NCBI GenBank assembly: GCA_007693835.1
Contig: RECW01000130.1
Coordinates: forward strand, 1-56,817
Length of the DNA stretch: 56,817 nt
Reading direction: 5' to 3'
Origin: Paracoccaceae bacterium
GTDB lineage: Bacteria > Pseudomonadota > Alphaproteobacteria > Rhodobacterales > Rhodobacteraceae
The translations under genes were made by a program, and so were the position numbers. This document shows, piece by piece, positions 31,317 to 39,960 of the stretch (the first letter of the stretch is position 1; each line of letters starts with the position of its first letter). Below the pieces are notes generated by a model, which saw nothing but the letters and a program-made list of their open reading frames with translations, made no database searches and had not been told where the DNA came from.

Positions 31317-33980
31317 ATGACGTCCCTGAACGACATCCGGTCCACTTTTCTCGACTACTTCGCGCGCCATGGGCACGCGGTCGTCGAAAGCTCGCCGCTG
31401 GTGCCGCGCAACGACCCGACGCTGCTCTTCACCAACGCCGGCATGGTGCAGTTCAAGAACGTCTTCACCGGCGTGGAGAAGCGGGATTATGTGCGGGCCG
31501 TCACCTCGCAGAAATGCGTCCGCGCCGGCGGCAAGCATAACGACCTCGATAATGTCGGCTACACGGCCCGGCACCACACCTTCTTTGAAATGCTGGGTAA
31601 TTTCTCCTTCGGCGATTACTTCAAGGAAATGGCCATTCCGCTGGCGTGGGACTTGATCACCAAGGAGTTCGGTCTGCCGAAGGACCGTCTGCTCGTGACC
31701 ATCTACCACGACGACGACGAGGCCGCCGAGATCTGGCGCAAGCACGCCGGGCTTTCAGACGACCGCATCATCCGCATCGCGACGTCCGACAATTTCTGGT
31801 CGATGGGCGCGACCGGCCCCTGCGGTCCGTGCTCCGAAATCTTCTACGATCACGGCGACCACATCCCCGGAGGCCCGCCGGGGAGCCCCGACGAGGACGG
31901 CGACAGGTTCATCGAAATCTGGAACCTCGTCTTCATGCAGTTCGAACAGATCGATGAGAACCGTCGCGAGAACCTGCCGCGTCCGTCGATCGACACCGGC
32001 ATGGGGCTCGAGCGCATCGGCGCGGTGCTCCAGGGCAAGCACGACAACTACGACACCGACCTGCTCCGCGCGCTGATCGAGGCGTCGGCCCAGGCGACCG
32101 GCGCCGACCCCGACGGCCCAGGCCGCATCCACCATCGCGTCATCGCGGACCACCTGCGCTCATCGGCCTTCCTCCTCGCCGACGGTGTGACGCCGTCCAA
32201 CGAGGGGCGCGGCTACGTGCTGCGCCGGATCATGCGCCGGGCCATGCGCCACGCCCATCTGCTCGGCGCGACCGATCCCGTGATGCACAAGCTGGTGCGG
32301 ACGCTGGTGGCGCGCATGGGGCAGGCGTTTCCGGAACTCGGCCGCGCGCGGGCGCTGATCGAGGAGACGCTGCGGCTCGAGGAGGCGCGGTTCCGTACCA
32401 CGCTCGATCGCGGGCTGCGTCTTCTCGAGGACGAGTTGGCGACGCTCGCCGACGGCGCGCCGTTGCCGGGCGAGGCGGCGTTCCGGCTTTACGACACCTA
32501 TGGTTTCCCCCTCGACCTCACTCAGGACGCCTTGCGTGAGCGGGGCCGCGCCGTCGATCTTGCAGGTTTCGAACAGGCGATGGCGGCGCAGAAGGCGCGC
32601 GCCCGCGCGGCTTGGGCGGGTTCGGGCGAGGCGAGCGACGAGGAGATCTGGTTCGACCTGCGCGAGGAGATCGGGGCGACCGAATTTCTCGGCTACACCG
32701 CCGAGACCGCTGAGGGGGTCGTGCGCGCGTTGGTGGCGGATGGCGACCGCGTCGGCTCGGCGCAGGCGGGCGGATCGGTGCGTCTCGTCGCGAATCAGAC
32801 GCCGTTCTACGCGGAGTCCGGCGGTCAGGTCGGCGATCAGGGCGAGATCCGCACGGCGACGGGCCGCGCGCGGGTGACGGATGTGCGCAAGCGCGCGGGC
32901 GATCTCTTCGTCCATGACGCCGAGGTCGTCGAAGGCGAGATCGTGCAGGGCGAGAGCGCGATCTTCGTCGTCGACCCGACGCGGCGGTCGGCGATCCGGG
33001 CGAATCACTCGGCGACGCACCTTCTGCACGAGGCGCTCCGCGCCGCGCTCGGCGAGCATGTCGCGCAGCGGGGGTCTCTGGTCGCGCCGGACCGGCTGCG
33101 GTTCGACTTCGCCCACGGCAAGGCGATGGCGGCGGCGGAGCTCGCGGCGGTCGAAGCGGCGGTCAACGCCTACATCCGGCAGAACGCGCCGGTGTCGACG
33201 CGCATCATGACGCCGGACGAAGCGCAGGCGCTCGGCGCGCGCGCGTTGTTCGGCGAGAAATACGGCGACGAGGTGCGCGTCGTCGCCATGGGCGAGCGTC
33301 CCGCGGGTGAGACGGGCCCCGCGGGACGGACGTACTCCCTCGAGTTGTGCGGCGGCACCCATGTGGCGCGCACGGGCGACATCGGCTTGTTCAAGGTGGT
33401 CGCCGAGAGCGCTTCCTCCGCCGGCGTCCGACGTGTCGAGGCGCTGACGGGCGCGTCGGCCCTCGCCTTCGTCGACGCGCAGGAGGCGCGGTTGCGTGAA
33501 GCGGCGCAGCATCTGAAGTCGGCGGTGGAGGATGTGCCGGAACGGGTCGCCGCCCTTCTCGACGAGCGGCGCAAGCTGGCCGCCGAGGTTTCGGACCTGC
33601 GCCGGAAGCTCGCGCTTTCGGGCGGCGGCGCGGAGCCTGAGGCGCGGCCTGTCGGCGGCGTGCCGTTCCTCGCTCAGGTTCTGAAGGGCGTGTCGGGCAA
33701 GGATCTCCGCGCCTTGATCGACGCGCACAAGGCGCGGCTCGGATCGGGCGCGGTGCTGCTGATCGCCGACAGCGACGGCAAGGCGTCGGTCGCGGTCGGC
33801 GTGACGCCTGATCTCACGGCGCGTGTCTCGGCCGTCGAGCTGGCGCGCGTCGCGGCTGAGGCGCTTGGCGGCAAGGGCGGCGGAGGTCGGCCGGACATGG
33901 CGCAGGCCGGTGGGGCGGACGCCGCGAAGGCGCCTGCGGCGATCGCTGCGGCCGAGGCGCTGCTGGCCAGCGCCGTCTGA
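31317..33980 (+). CDS. alaS: Alanyl-tRNA synthetase
   Basis: The 887-residue class II synthetase is full length. It has the aminoacylation domain ([42 protein letters not shown]) and tRNA recognition helices. The editing domain has zinc ligands in [12 protein letters not shown] and [11 protein letters not shown]. The C-terminal C-Ala domain includes [15 protein letters not shown]. It charges tRNA-Ala and clears mischarged Ser and Gly. No frameshift or missing motif was seen. Confidence 0.98.
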   Translation: MTSLNDIRSTFLDYFARHGHAVVESSPLVPRNDPTLLFTNAGMVQFKNVFTGVEKRDYVRAVTSQKCVRAGGKHNDLDNVGYTARHHTFFEMLGNFSFGDYFKEMAIPLAWDLITKEFGLPKDRLLVTIYHDDDEAAEIWRKHAGLSDDRIIRIATSDNFWSMGATGPCGPCSEIFYDHGDHIPGGPPGSPDEDGDRFIEIWNLVFMQFEQIDENRRENLPRPSIDTGMGLERIGAVLQGKHDNYDTDLLRALIEASAQATGADPDGPGRIHHRVIADHLRSSAFLLADGVTPSNEGRGYVLRRIMRRAMRHAHLLGATDPVMHKLVRTLVARMGQAFPELGRARALIEETLRLEEARFRTTLDRGLRLLEDELATLADGAPLPGEAAFRLYDTYGFPLDLTQDALRERGRAVDLAGFEQAMAAQKARARAAWAGSGEASDEEIWFDLREEIGATEFLGYTAETAEGVVRALVADGDRVGSAQAGGSVRLVANQTPFYAESGGQVGDQGEIRTATGRARVTDVRKRAGDLFVHDAEVVEGEIVQGESAIFVVDPTRRSAIRANHSATHLLHEALRAALGEHVAQRGSLVAPDRLRFDFAHGKAMAAAELAAVEAAVNAYIRQNAPVSTRIMTPDEAQALGARALFGEKYGDEVRVVAMGERPAGETGPAGRTYSLELCGGTHVARTGDIGLFKVVAESASSAGVRRVEALTGASALAFVDAQEARLREAAQHLKSAVEDVPERVAALLDERRKLAAEVSDLRRKLALSGGGAEPEARPVGGVPFLAQVLKGVSGKDLRALIDAHKARLGSGAVLLIADSDGKASVAVGVTPDLTARVSAVELARVAAEALGGKGGGGRPDMAQAGGADAAKAPAAIAAAEALLASAV

Positions 33981-33989
33981 GCAAGGCGC

Positions 33990-34007
33990 GCCGCCCTGAG
34001 GCGGCGG
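33990..34007 (+). terminator. Hairpin after alaS
   Basis: CGCCGCC, loop CTGA, GGCGGCG: a perfect 7-bp stem 9 bases after the alaS stop. There is no clear T-run, so this is a likely but not classical terminator. Confidence 0.5.
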
Positions 34008-34285
34008 TCGGGGCCGCGCCTGATCCGCCGAAGCAGCCCGCCCGGGGCCGTCGCCCGTCGGAGGGTCGGCAGGCGGGATGGCGCGGGCGACCGCCGCTTT
34101 TCGCGCCGTGTTCGACGAACCGCGCGCCGTTATCGCATCCATGGCGCGCTGTCGTCGATTTGGCGCGACGGTTGCGTCCCTTCAGGCGCTTTGGCGCGGC
34201 GCGCGCCGGCGTCGAGACGGCGTCGCGTCGGCCGCCCTTTCGTCAGAGCCGGAGAGGGTTCATGGAGCGGGCCTGCCGACCTGGC
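34008..34285. other. Non-coding stretch between alaS and the small membrane genes
   Basis: About 280 bases between convergent genes with no convincing ORF; the plus-strand track ORFs here (34078, 34160, 34191) have no domain and cross into the opposite-strand genes. It contains a short palindrome GTTCGACGAAC at 34110-34120. I see no RNA gene. Confidence 0.4.
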
Positions 34286-34561
34286 TCAAGGGTCGCGACG
34301 GTCGAGGGCCGCGACGGCGACTTCGATGCGCGCCAGATGCTCGGAGAGCTTTTTCTCCACGATCCAGATCGTCCGGTTCGTGTGTTCGGCTTCCTCGCGC
34401 AGAATGGGCGCGAGGTCCGGCTTGGCGCTGTCCTCGTCGGCTGCGGCGCGGCGCAGCCGTAGTGGTTCGGGCTTGCGCAATTCCGCGATCACCGCGACGA
34501 CGCCGCCGAAGAGAGCGCCGAGGAAGACCGAAAACGCGGTCACCATCTCTGCGTTGATCAT
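34286..34561 (-). CDS. Small single-pass membrane protein with helical tail
   Basis: The 91-residue protein has one N-terminal membrane helix (MVTAFSVFLGALFGGVVAVIAEL) followed by a charged helical tail (EHTNRTIWIVEKKLSEHLARIEVAVAAL) with heptad-like spacing that could form a coiled coil. It starts 4 bases after the stop of the four-helix protein and is the last gene of the BLUF operon. I do not recognise a family. The arrangement would fit a membrane-anchored effector or assembly partner, but no function can be assigned. Confidence 0.7.
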   Translation of the reverse strand: MINAEMVTAFSVFLGALFGGVVAVIAELRKPEPLRLRRAAADEDSAKPDLAPILREEAEHTNRTIWIVEKKLSEHLARIEVAVAALDRRDP

Positions 34562-34565
34562 CGCC

Positions 34566-34982
34566 TCACAAACCGTATGTGCCGAGCTTCATCTTGGCGA
34601 CGTCCTGGCCCGCCGCGACGGCGCACCACGCGAAGCCGAGCGCGAAATAGCCGTAGGTCATCGCCGCCGGGCCGACATCGGGGGAATAAAACAGGATCGC
34701 CGCGATCCACGCGAAAAAGCCCGCGTTGGCCGACGTCGTGACGAGGCGCAGGATGGGCGTCCACCAGGCGGTCCCGTTGACCAGCAGAGCGATCATGTGG
34801 ACCGCGCCGAGCGCCATCGAAATGGCGGCCCACTGCACGGTCGTGAGCCGATCGAGCATCTGCAGATAGGGAGCGAGGCTGAACAGCCCCGAGGTGAACA
34901 GCGCCGAGCCGCCCCACACGGCGCTGAACCCGGCGAGGAACCACTCCAGCGGCCGATCCGCCCGTCGATGCGTCGTCATCAT
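34566..34982 (-). CDS. Four-helix membrane protein of unknown function
   Basis: The 138-residue protein has four predicted membrane helices (about 13-35, 48-70, 75-98 and 104-125) with short polar loops and several Trp and Tyr residues. The N terminus is basic (MMTTHRRADR). It starts 10 bases after the BLUF gene stop and is followed 4 bases later by the 91-residue protein, so the three are one transcript. It was not recognised; a phage holin-like or small transporter-like role cannot be excluded. Confidence 0.72.
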   Translation of the reverse strand: MMTTHRRADRPLEWFLAGFSAVWGGSALFTSGLFSLAPYLQMLDRLTTVQWAAISMALGAVHMIALLVNGTAWWTPILRLVTTSANAGFFAWIAAILFYSPDVGPAAMTYGYFALGFAWCAVAAGQDVAKMKLGTYGL

Positions 34983-34992
34983 GGTCCGCGCC

Positions 34993-35394
34993 TCAGGCGA
35001 CCGCAGGAAGACGGCGCAGCTCGTTCATCAGGAACAGCAGCCAGTTCGCCGTGGTCGCCGCGTCGTGGGTTGCGTCGGTCAGCAAGCCCCATGGGCCGCG
35101 GGGAGAGAGACGCCGGCTCGCCATCGACCACTCGGAAAACAGGCGCTGGTCGATGCGCCAACGCGAAAGAAGACGCAAGTTGCTGTGGCGAGGATCGGTC
35201 TGGAGGCGGGCGTAAAGAATGTCGAGAGCGTTCGACGGGCCTTCGAGCATCTGGGCGAAGGTCATGTCCGACCAGAGGAGCATGCCGGTCAGGTCGAGCG
35301 CCGGGTTGTTGCGGTGCGATGCGTCGAGGATGCGGTCGATCATGCGCTGATTGGGCAGTTCGGTCGCCGTCGACACATAAATCAGGGCTTCCAT
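34993..35394 (-). CDS. BLUF-domain blue-light sensor
   Basis: The 133-residue protein is a stand-alone BLUF domain binding FAD, with a short helical C-terminal tail. Tyr6 (LIYVSTA), Asn30 (NNPALDLTG), Gln48 (FAQMLEG), Trp89 and Met91 (RLFSEWSM) keep the spacing of Tyr21, Asn45, Gln63, Trp104 and Met106 in AppA, so the photocycle residues are intact. The ATG at 35394 follows AAGGAG with 7 bases spacing; the track start 13 codons earlier lacks this. There is no output domain, so signalling must go through a partner, possibly the two membrane proteins downstream. Confidence 0.93.
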   Translation of the reverse strand: MEALIYVSTATELPNQRMIDRILDASHRNNPALDLTGMLLWSDMTFAQMLEGPSNALDILYARLQTDPRHSNLRLLSRWRIDQRLFSEWSMASRRLSPRGPWGLLTDATHDAATTANWLLFLMNELRRLPAVA

Positions 35395-35572
35395 CAATGT
35401 GCTCCTTCCTCGAATTGATGTGGATATAGACAATCGAGCTTAATTTTGCGTGATCGTGAGGCGCTGTCCGCCCAGGCGACCGGCGCCGCGCCCGGCGCGC
35501 GCACGCGGGGGTTTCGATACCGCGCGTGGGCGCTCTATCTTCCGCAAAGACTCAGCAGCGGAGAATGCCCCC

Positions 35573-37873
35573 ATGGCCAAGTTCGGCGTCAGCCAGCCCG
35601 TCAAGCGCGTCGAGGATGCGCGCTTCCTGAGAGGCAAGGGCGCGTATGTCGAGGACATGGCCTTGCCCGGCGAGGCCCGCGCGGTGTTCGTGCGCGCCAC
35701 CGTCGCCCATGGCGAGATCGTGGCGATCGACACGGCCGCGGCGGTCGAAGCCGAAGGGGTGCTCGCGGTCTACACCGGCGCCGATCTCGACGGCGCGATC
35801 GACAACAGCCTCGACACCGCGCCGATCAAGAACCGCGACGGCTCGACCTGCGCCCTGCCGCGCCGCCCGCTGCTCGCCACAGGACGGGTGCGCCATGTCG
35901 GCGAGCCTGTCGCCGTCGTCATCGCCGAAACGCTGGCCGCGGCCAAGGATGCGGCGGAGATGATCGTGGTCGACTACGCCGATCTCCCGGTCGTGACCGA
36001 CACGGCCGAAGCGCTCCATGCCGGCGCGCCGGAGCTCCATCCGGAAGCGCCGGGCAACCTCTGCTTCGACTGGGGGATGGGCGACGAGGCGCAGGTCGAG
36101 GCCGCGTTCGCCAAGGCCGCTCGCGTCGTCTCGCTCGATCTCGTCAACAACCGCGTCGTCGCCAACCCGATGGAGACGCGCGGCGTGATCGCGAACTGGG
36201 ACGGCGCGCGGTTGCATGTCTTCGCCAACGGGCAGGGGCCGTGGGATCTGAAGGGGGAGTTGTCGCGCAAGCTCGGGCTCGACGAGGCGAAGGTGCGGGT
36301 CACCCACCCCGACGTCGGCGGCGGCTTCGGCATGAAGGCGGTGAACTATCCCGAGCAATTGGTCTGCGCCTACGCCTCGATCCAGATCGGCCGGCCGGTG
36401 AAGTGGATCTCCGAGCGCGCGGAAGGCATCGCCTCCGACAGCATGGGGCGCGACCACGTCACCCGCGCGCAGGCCGCCTTCGACGCGGACATGAAGCTGA
36501 CGGCGGTGCGCGTCGACTGCGTCGCGGCCATGGGCGCCTACCTTTCGCCCTTCGCCGTCTACATCCCCTCCGTGCTGGCGTCTAAGGTGCTGACCGGCGT
36601 CTACGACGTGCAGACCTACTTCTTCGGCGTGAAGGGCGTCTTCTCCAACACCACGCCGACCGACGCCTACCGCGGCGCCGGCCGGCCCGAGGCGATCTAC
36701 GTCATCGAGCGCCTGATGGACTACGCCGCCCGCGAGATGGGCGTCGACCCCGTCGATCTGCGCCGCAGGAACTTCATCCGGGAATTCCCTTACGTCTCCG
36801 CCACCGGCGAGACCTACGACGTCGGCGACTTCGACCGTGTGCTCGACCGCGCCATGGTCGAGGCGGACGTGGCGGGGTTCGCCGCACGCAAGGCCGAGAG
36901 CGCGAAGGCGGGCAAGCTGCGCGGCCTCGGCCTCTGCTACTACATCGAGTCGATCCTCGGCGATCAGAACGAGACCACCGAGATCAAGTTCCTCGAGGAC
37001 GGGGCGATCGAGCTCTACGTCGGCACCCAGTCGAACGGGCAGGGGCACGAGACGGTTTTCGCGCAGTTCCTCAGCGGCCGTCTCGGCGTGCCGTTCGAGA
37101 ACATCCGGCTGGTGCAGGGCGACACCGACCTGATCGCCCACGGCGGCGGCACCGGCGGGTCGCGGTCCGTCACCATGCAGGGCTCCTCGATCTGGGGCGC
37201 GGCCGACGCCTGGGTCGAGAAGGTGAAGCCCTTCGCGGGCGAGGAGCTGGAGGTGTCGGCGGCGGACGTCGAGTTCGTCGAGGGCGCGTTCCGGGTGGCG
37301 GGCACCGACCGCGCGCTCGACGTGATGGAGGTCGTCGCCCGCGCCCGGGCCAAGGGTCACGGCGAACTGCTCGGCGAACGGCGCGAGACGGTGACGCCAG
37401 GCCGCTCCTACCCCAACGGCGCGCACTTCTGCGAAGTGGAGATAGACCCCGACACCGGCGTCACGCAGGTGGTCAAGTACACCGTCGTCGACGACTTCGG
37501 CGTGCTGATGAACCCGATCCTCGCCGAGGGCCAGGTGCACGGCGGCGTGGTGCAGGGGCTCGGTCAGGCGCTCTGCGAGCATGTCGTCTACGACGAGGAC
37601 GGCCAGCTCGTCTCGGCGACGTTCATGGACTACGCGATGCCGCGCGCCGGCGACGCGCCGATGATCCCGTTCCACCACGAGGGCGTGCCGTCGACCGCCA
37701 ACGTGATCGGCATGAAGGGCTGCGGCGAGGCGGGCACGGTCGGCGCCTGCGCGGCGGTGGTCAACGCGGCGCTCGACGCGGTGTGGGAGGCCGGCGTGCG
37801 CCACGTCGACATGCCGATGACGCCGCTGCGCATGTGGGGCTGGCTGAACGCGGTGCGGCGCGAGGCGGCCTGA
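35573..37873 (+). CDS. Form II CoxL-like molybdenum hydroxylase large subunit
   Basis: The 766-residue protein is the molybdopterin-binding subunit of the xanthine oxidase/aerobic CO dehydrogenase family. It has an N-terminal a/b hammerhead domain (VKRVEDARFLRGKGAYVEDM) and the Mo-cofactor domains with GGGFGMKA. The active-site loop is AYRGAGR (365-371), the form II signature rather than AYXCSFR of true CODH. The catalytic-Glu motif GCGEAGTVGA lies near residue 730. Small (2Fe-2S) and medium (FAD) subunit genes are not adjacent. The substrate is unknown. The ATG at 35573 replaces the track start 41 codons upstream. Confidence 0.88.
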   Translation: MAKFGVSQPVKRVEDARFLRGKGAYVEDMALPGEARAVFVRATVAHGEIVAIDTAAAVEAEGVLAVYTGADLDGAIDNSLDTAPIKNRDGSTCALPRRPLLATGRVRHVGEPVAVVIAETLAAAKDAAEMIVVDYADLPVVTDTAEALHAGAPELHPEAPGNLCFDWGMGDEAQVEAAFAKAARVVSLDLVNNRVVANPMETRGVIANWDGARLHVFANGQGPWDLKGELSRKLGLDEAKVRVTHPDVGGGFGMKAVNYPEQLVCAYASIQIGRPVKWISERAEGIASDSMGRDHVTRAQAAFDADMKLTAVRVDCVAAMGAYLSPFAVYIPSVLASKVLTGVYDVQTYFFGVKGVFSNTTPTDAYRGAGRPEAIYVIERLMDYAAREMGVDPVDLRRRNFIREFPYVSATGETYDVGDFDRVLDRAMVEADVAGFAARKAESAKAGKLRGLGLCYYIESILGDQNETTEIKFLEDGAIELYVGTQSNGQGHETVFAQFLSGRLGVPFENIRLVQGDTDLIAHGGGTGGSRSVTMQGSSIWGAADAWVEKVKPFAGEELEVSAADVEFVEGAFRVAGTDRALDVMEVVARARAKGHGELLGERRETVTPGRSYPNGAHFCEVEIDPDTGVTQVVKYTVVDDFGVLMNPILAEGQVHGGVVQGLGQALCEHVVYDEDGQLVSATFMDYAMPRAGDAPMIPFHHEGVPSTANVIGMKGCGEAGTVGACAAVVNAALDAVWEAGVRHVDMPMTPLRMWGWLNAVRREAA

Positions 37874-37874
37874 G

Positions 37875-38453
37875 ATGGCGATGGGGGTCGAACGGCTCGG
37901 CCCCCGTCTCTGGCGCGTCGTGAGCCGTTCGGGCCGGGTGTTCCACATGCGCCCGATCCGACCGGAGGACGCCCCGGCCTTGCAGCGGGCCTTCGTGGCG
38001 CAGAAACCTGAGGACCGCAAGCTCCGGCTGCTCTCGGCCATCCCGCGCCTGCCGGACCGCATGGCGCTGCGGTTCTGCACGGTCGACGGCGTGCGCGACG
38101 CGGCGCTGGTGCTGGTCGACGACGCGGCGCCGGGCGAGCTTTTCGGCGGCGCGCGGCTGATGCGCGACGGCGAACCCGGAACGCAGGCGGGCGAGCGGGC
38201 GGAGTTCGCGGTCTCCGTCGCGTCCGGCCTTCAGGGCGAGGGTCTCGGCCGCATGGCGCTTGAGACCGTGTTCGCACTCGGCGCTGAGATGGGGATACGC
38301 CGCGTCTGGGGTTCGGTCTCGCGCGGCAACGAGGGGATGCGCGCGCTGGCGCGCCGCCTCGGCATGACCGAACGCGCCGACCCCGACGACCGGACGCTGG
38401 TGATCTGCGAGAAGACCCTCGCACCCGATGGCGGCGCGGCGACGGCGGGTTAG
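37875..38453 (+). CDS. GNAT-family N-acetyltransferase
   Basis: The 192-residue protein shows the GNAT fold. The N-terminal FHMRPIRPEDAPALQRAF and motif A region FAVSVASGLQGEGLGRMALETVF give the acetyl-CoA pyrophosphate loop (QGEGLG), and motif B is RVWGSVSRGNEGMRALARRLGM. It resembles the acetyltransferase modules associated with patatin/Pat-like regulators. The substrate is unknown. It starts 1 base after the CoxL-like stop, so both are one transcript; it is convergent with citF. Confidence 0.82.
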   Translation: MAMGVERLGPRLWRVVSRSGRVFHMRPIRPEDAPALQRAFVAQKPEDRKLRLLSAIPRLPDRMALRFCTVDGVRDAALVLVDDAAPGELFGGARLMRDGEPGTQAGERAEFAVSVASGLQGEGLGRMALETVFALGAEMGIRRVWGSVSRGNEGMRALARRLGMTERADPDDRTLVICEKTLAPDGGAATAG

Positions 38454-38466
38454 CGCGCGCCGCGCC

Positions 38467-39960
38467 TCACAGGCGGTCGAGCAGCACGCCGTCGCGACGC
38501 TCGACATGGATGCGCGGCGCGCCGGCCTCCTCGAAGGGCGCGGCCCGCCGCGCGGCCAACGCCGCGGCCGTCTCGGCCAGCGCGGCGATGTCGACCACCG
38601 GCAAGCCTGCGGCGGCCAGATCGGCCCTGAGGTCCGGTCGGCGGTCGGAGACGGCGACGCCCCGCTCGGTGACCACCAGATCGACCGAGGCGCCTTCGGT
38701 CGCCACCGTCCTGACCTTCGGCACGATCTTGGCGTAGCCGCCGCCGGTCAGCGTCGTCGTCACGATGCTGAGGCGCGCGCCCTGCGCCGCGTCCGGATGG
38801 CCGCCCGGTCCGCCCAGCACGCGCCCGTCTGCGCCCGAGACGACGTTGACGTCGAACGCAAGATCGACCTCGGCCGCCCCGAGCAGCATCGCCGACAGCC
38901 CGTTCACCACGGCGTCGGGGTTCAGCGGGCTGGCGTAGTCGCTCGCGCTCATCATCCGGTGGGCCGGGTTGCGCATCGAGGAGGAGACGGCCCGCAGGTC
39001 GAAGCACTGCACGTCGAAGGCGCGCTCGAAGAGCCCGGCCTCCAGCAGATCGACGTGCGCGCCGGCGATCCCGCCGGACAGGAAGCCCCCGCGTACGCCC
39101 CTCTCCGCCATGCGGCGTCCGATGACGGGCGCCGCCGCGAGGGAGTAGCCGCCGGCGCCCGTCTGCAGGGAGAAGCCGTCCCGCAACAACCCGGCGGCCT
39201 CGATGCAGGCCGCCGTCAGATCCGCGATGGCCCGGGCCTCGGGCGACGACGACGGCAGCGTCGTGCCCGACTGGATGCCCGAGACGTCGCCGGGGTTCGG
39301 GAACGGCGCGACGCGGTCGACGAAGCGGGCCTCGATGTCGACGTGGGGCAGGGGCTCGGCGATGACCTCATGCGCCGCGACGACGGTGCGGCGGGCGTGG
39401 CGGCAGTCGACCGCCGCATAGCCGAGCGGCCCGCAGGCGAGCGCGCCGCCGCGCCCGGTCGCCGCCCCGTCCGGCCGGGCGAGCGCGGCGCCGATGAAGG
39501 CTGCGTCGATCCGCAACTGGCCAGCCGAAATCGCCCGCGCCCGCCCGCCGTGGGACTGGAGGAGCGCCACCCCGTCGAGCGCGCCGCCGGCGATCGCGTC
39601 GGCGACCGGCCCGCGCATGTAGTCGGTGACGACATGCGCCACGGTCCCGTCGCGGATGGCGTCGACGAGAGGCGCATGGACCGGGAAGACGGAACTCGGG
39701 CAGAGGACGAGGCGCTTCAGCCCGCGCGCCCGCGCCAGCGCCACGACCGCGTTCATCAGCCGGTCGCCGTTGCGGTAGTGGTGATGGAACGACAGCGCCG
39801 CGCCATGGTCGAGGTCGAGCGCGTCGAAGGCCGCCGCGAGGCTCGGCGCCAGCTTGTCGCCCGAGGGCGCGTCGGAGCGTGGAGGTTTGAGGTCGAGGGC
39901 CGGCGGCGGCGCGCCGCGCCACCGGAGCAGGCCGAGGGGCGTCGCGACGGCCTCAGCCAT
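38467..39960 (-). CDS. citF: Citrate lyase alpha subunit-like CoA/acyl-carrier transferase (CitF family)
   Basis: The 497-residue protein matches the CitF layout: SFHHHYRNGDRLMNAVV near residue 57, LCPSSVFPVHAPLVDAIRDGTV, TDYMRGPVADAI, and SGIQSGTTLPSSS. LTGGGYAKIVPKVRTVATEGASVDLVVTERG follows, with the CoA-transferase Glu region. CitF swaps acetyl for citrate (or citramalate) on the acyl carrier CitD before CitE cleaves it. Neither citD, citE nor citG/citX is nearby. It overlaps the class I fumarase gene by 8 bases, so the pair is coupled. The substrate is not decided by sequence. Confidence 0.85.
   Translation of the reverse strand: MAEAVATPLGLLRWRGAPPPALDLKPPRSDAPSGDKLAPSLAAAFDALDLDHGAALSFHHHYRNGDRLMNAVVALARARGLKRLVLCPSSVFPVHAPLVDAIRDGTVAHVVTDYMRGPVADAIAGGALDGVALLQSHGGRARAISAGQLRIDAAFIGAALARPDGAATGRGGALACGPLGYAAVDCRHARRTVVAAHEVIAEPLPHVDIEARFVDRVAPFPNPGDVSGIQSGTTLPSSSPEARAIADLTAACIEAAGLLRDGFSLQTGAGGYSLAAAPVIGRRMAERGVRGGFLSGGIAGAHVDLLEAGLFERAFDVQCFDLRAVSSSMRNPAHRMMSASDYASPLNPDAVVNGLSAMLLGAAEVDLAFDVNVVSGADGRVLGGPGGHPDAAQGARLSIVTTTLTGGGYAKIVPKVRTVATEGASVDLVVTERGVAVSDRRPDLRADLAAAGLPVVDIAALAETAAALAARRAAPFEEAGAPRIHVERRDGVLLDRL

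Noticed and set aside
34078-35429. Plus-strand ORFs antisense to the BLUF operon
   Set aside because: The BLUF residues and membrane helices are on the minus strand, and the plus frames have no domain.
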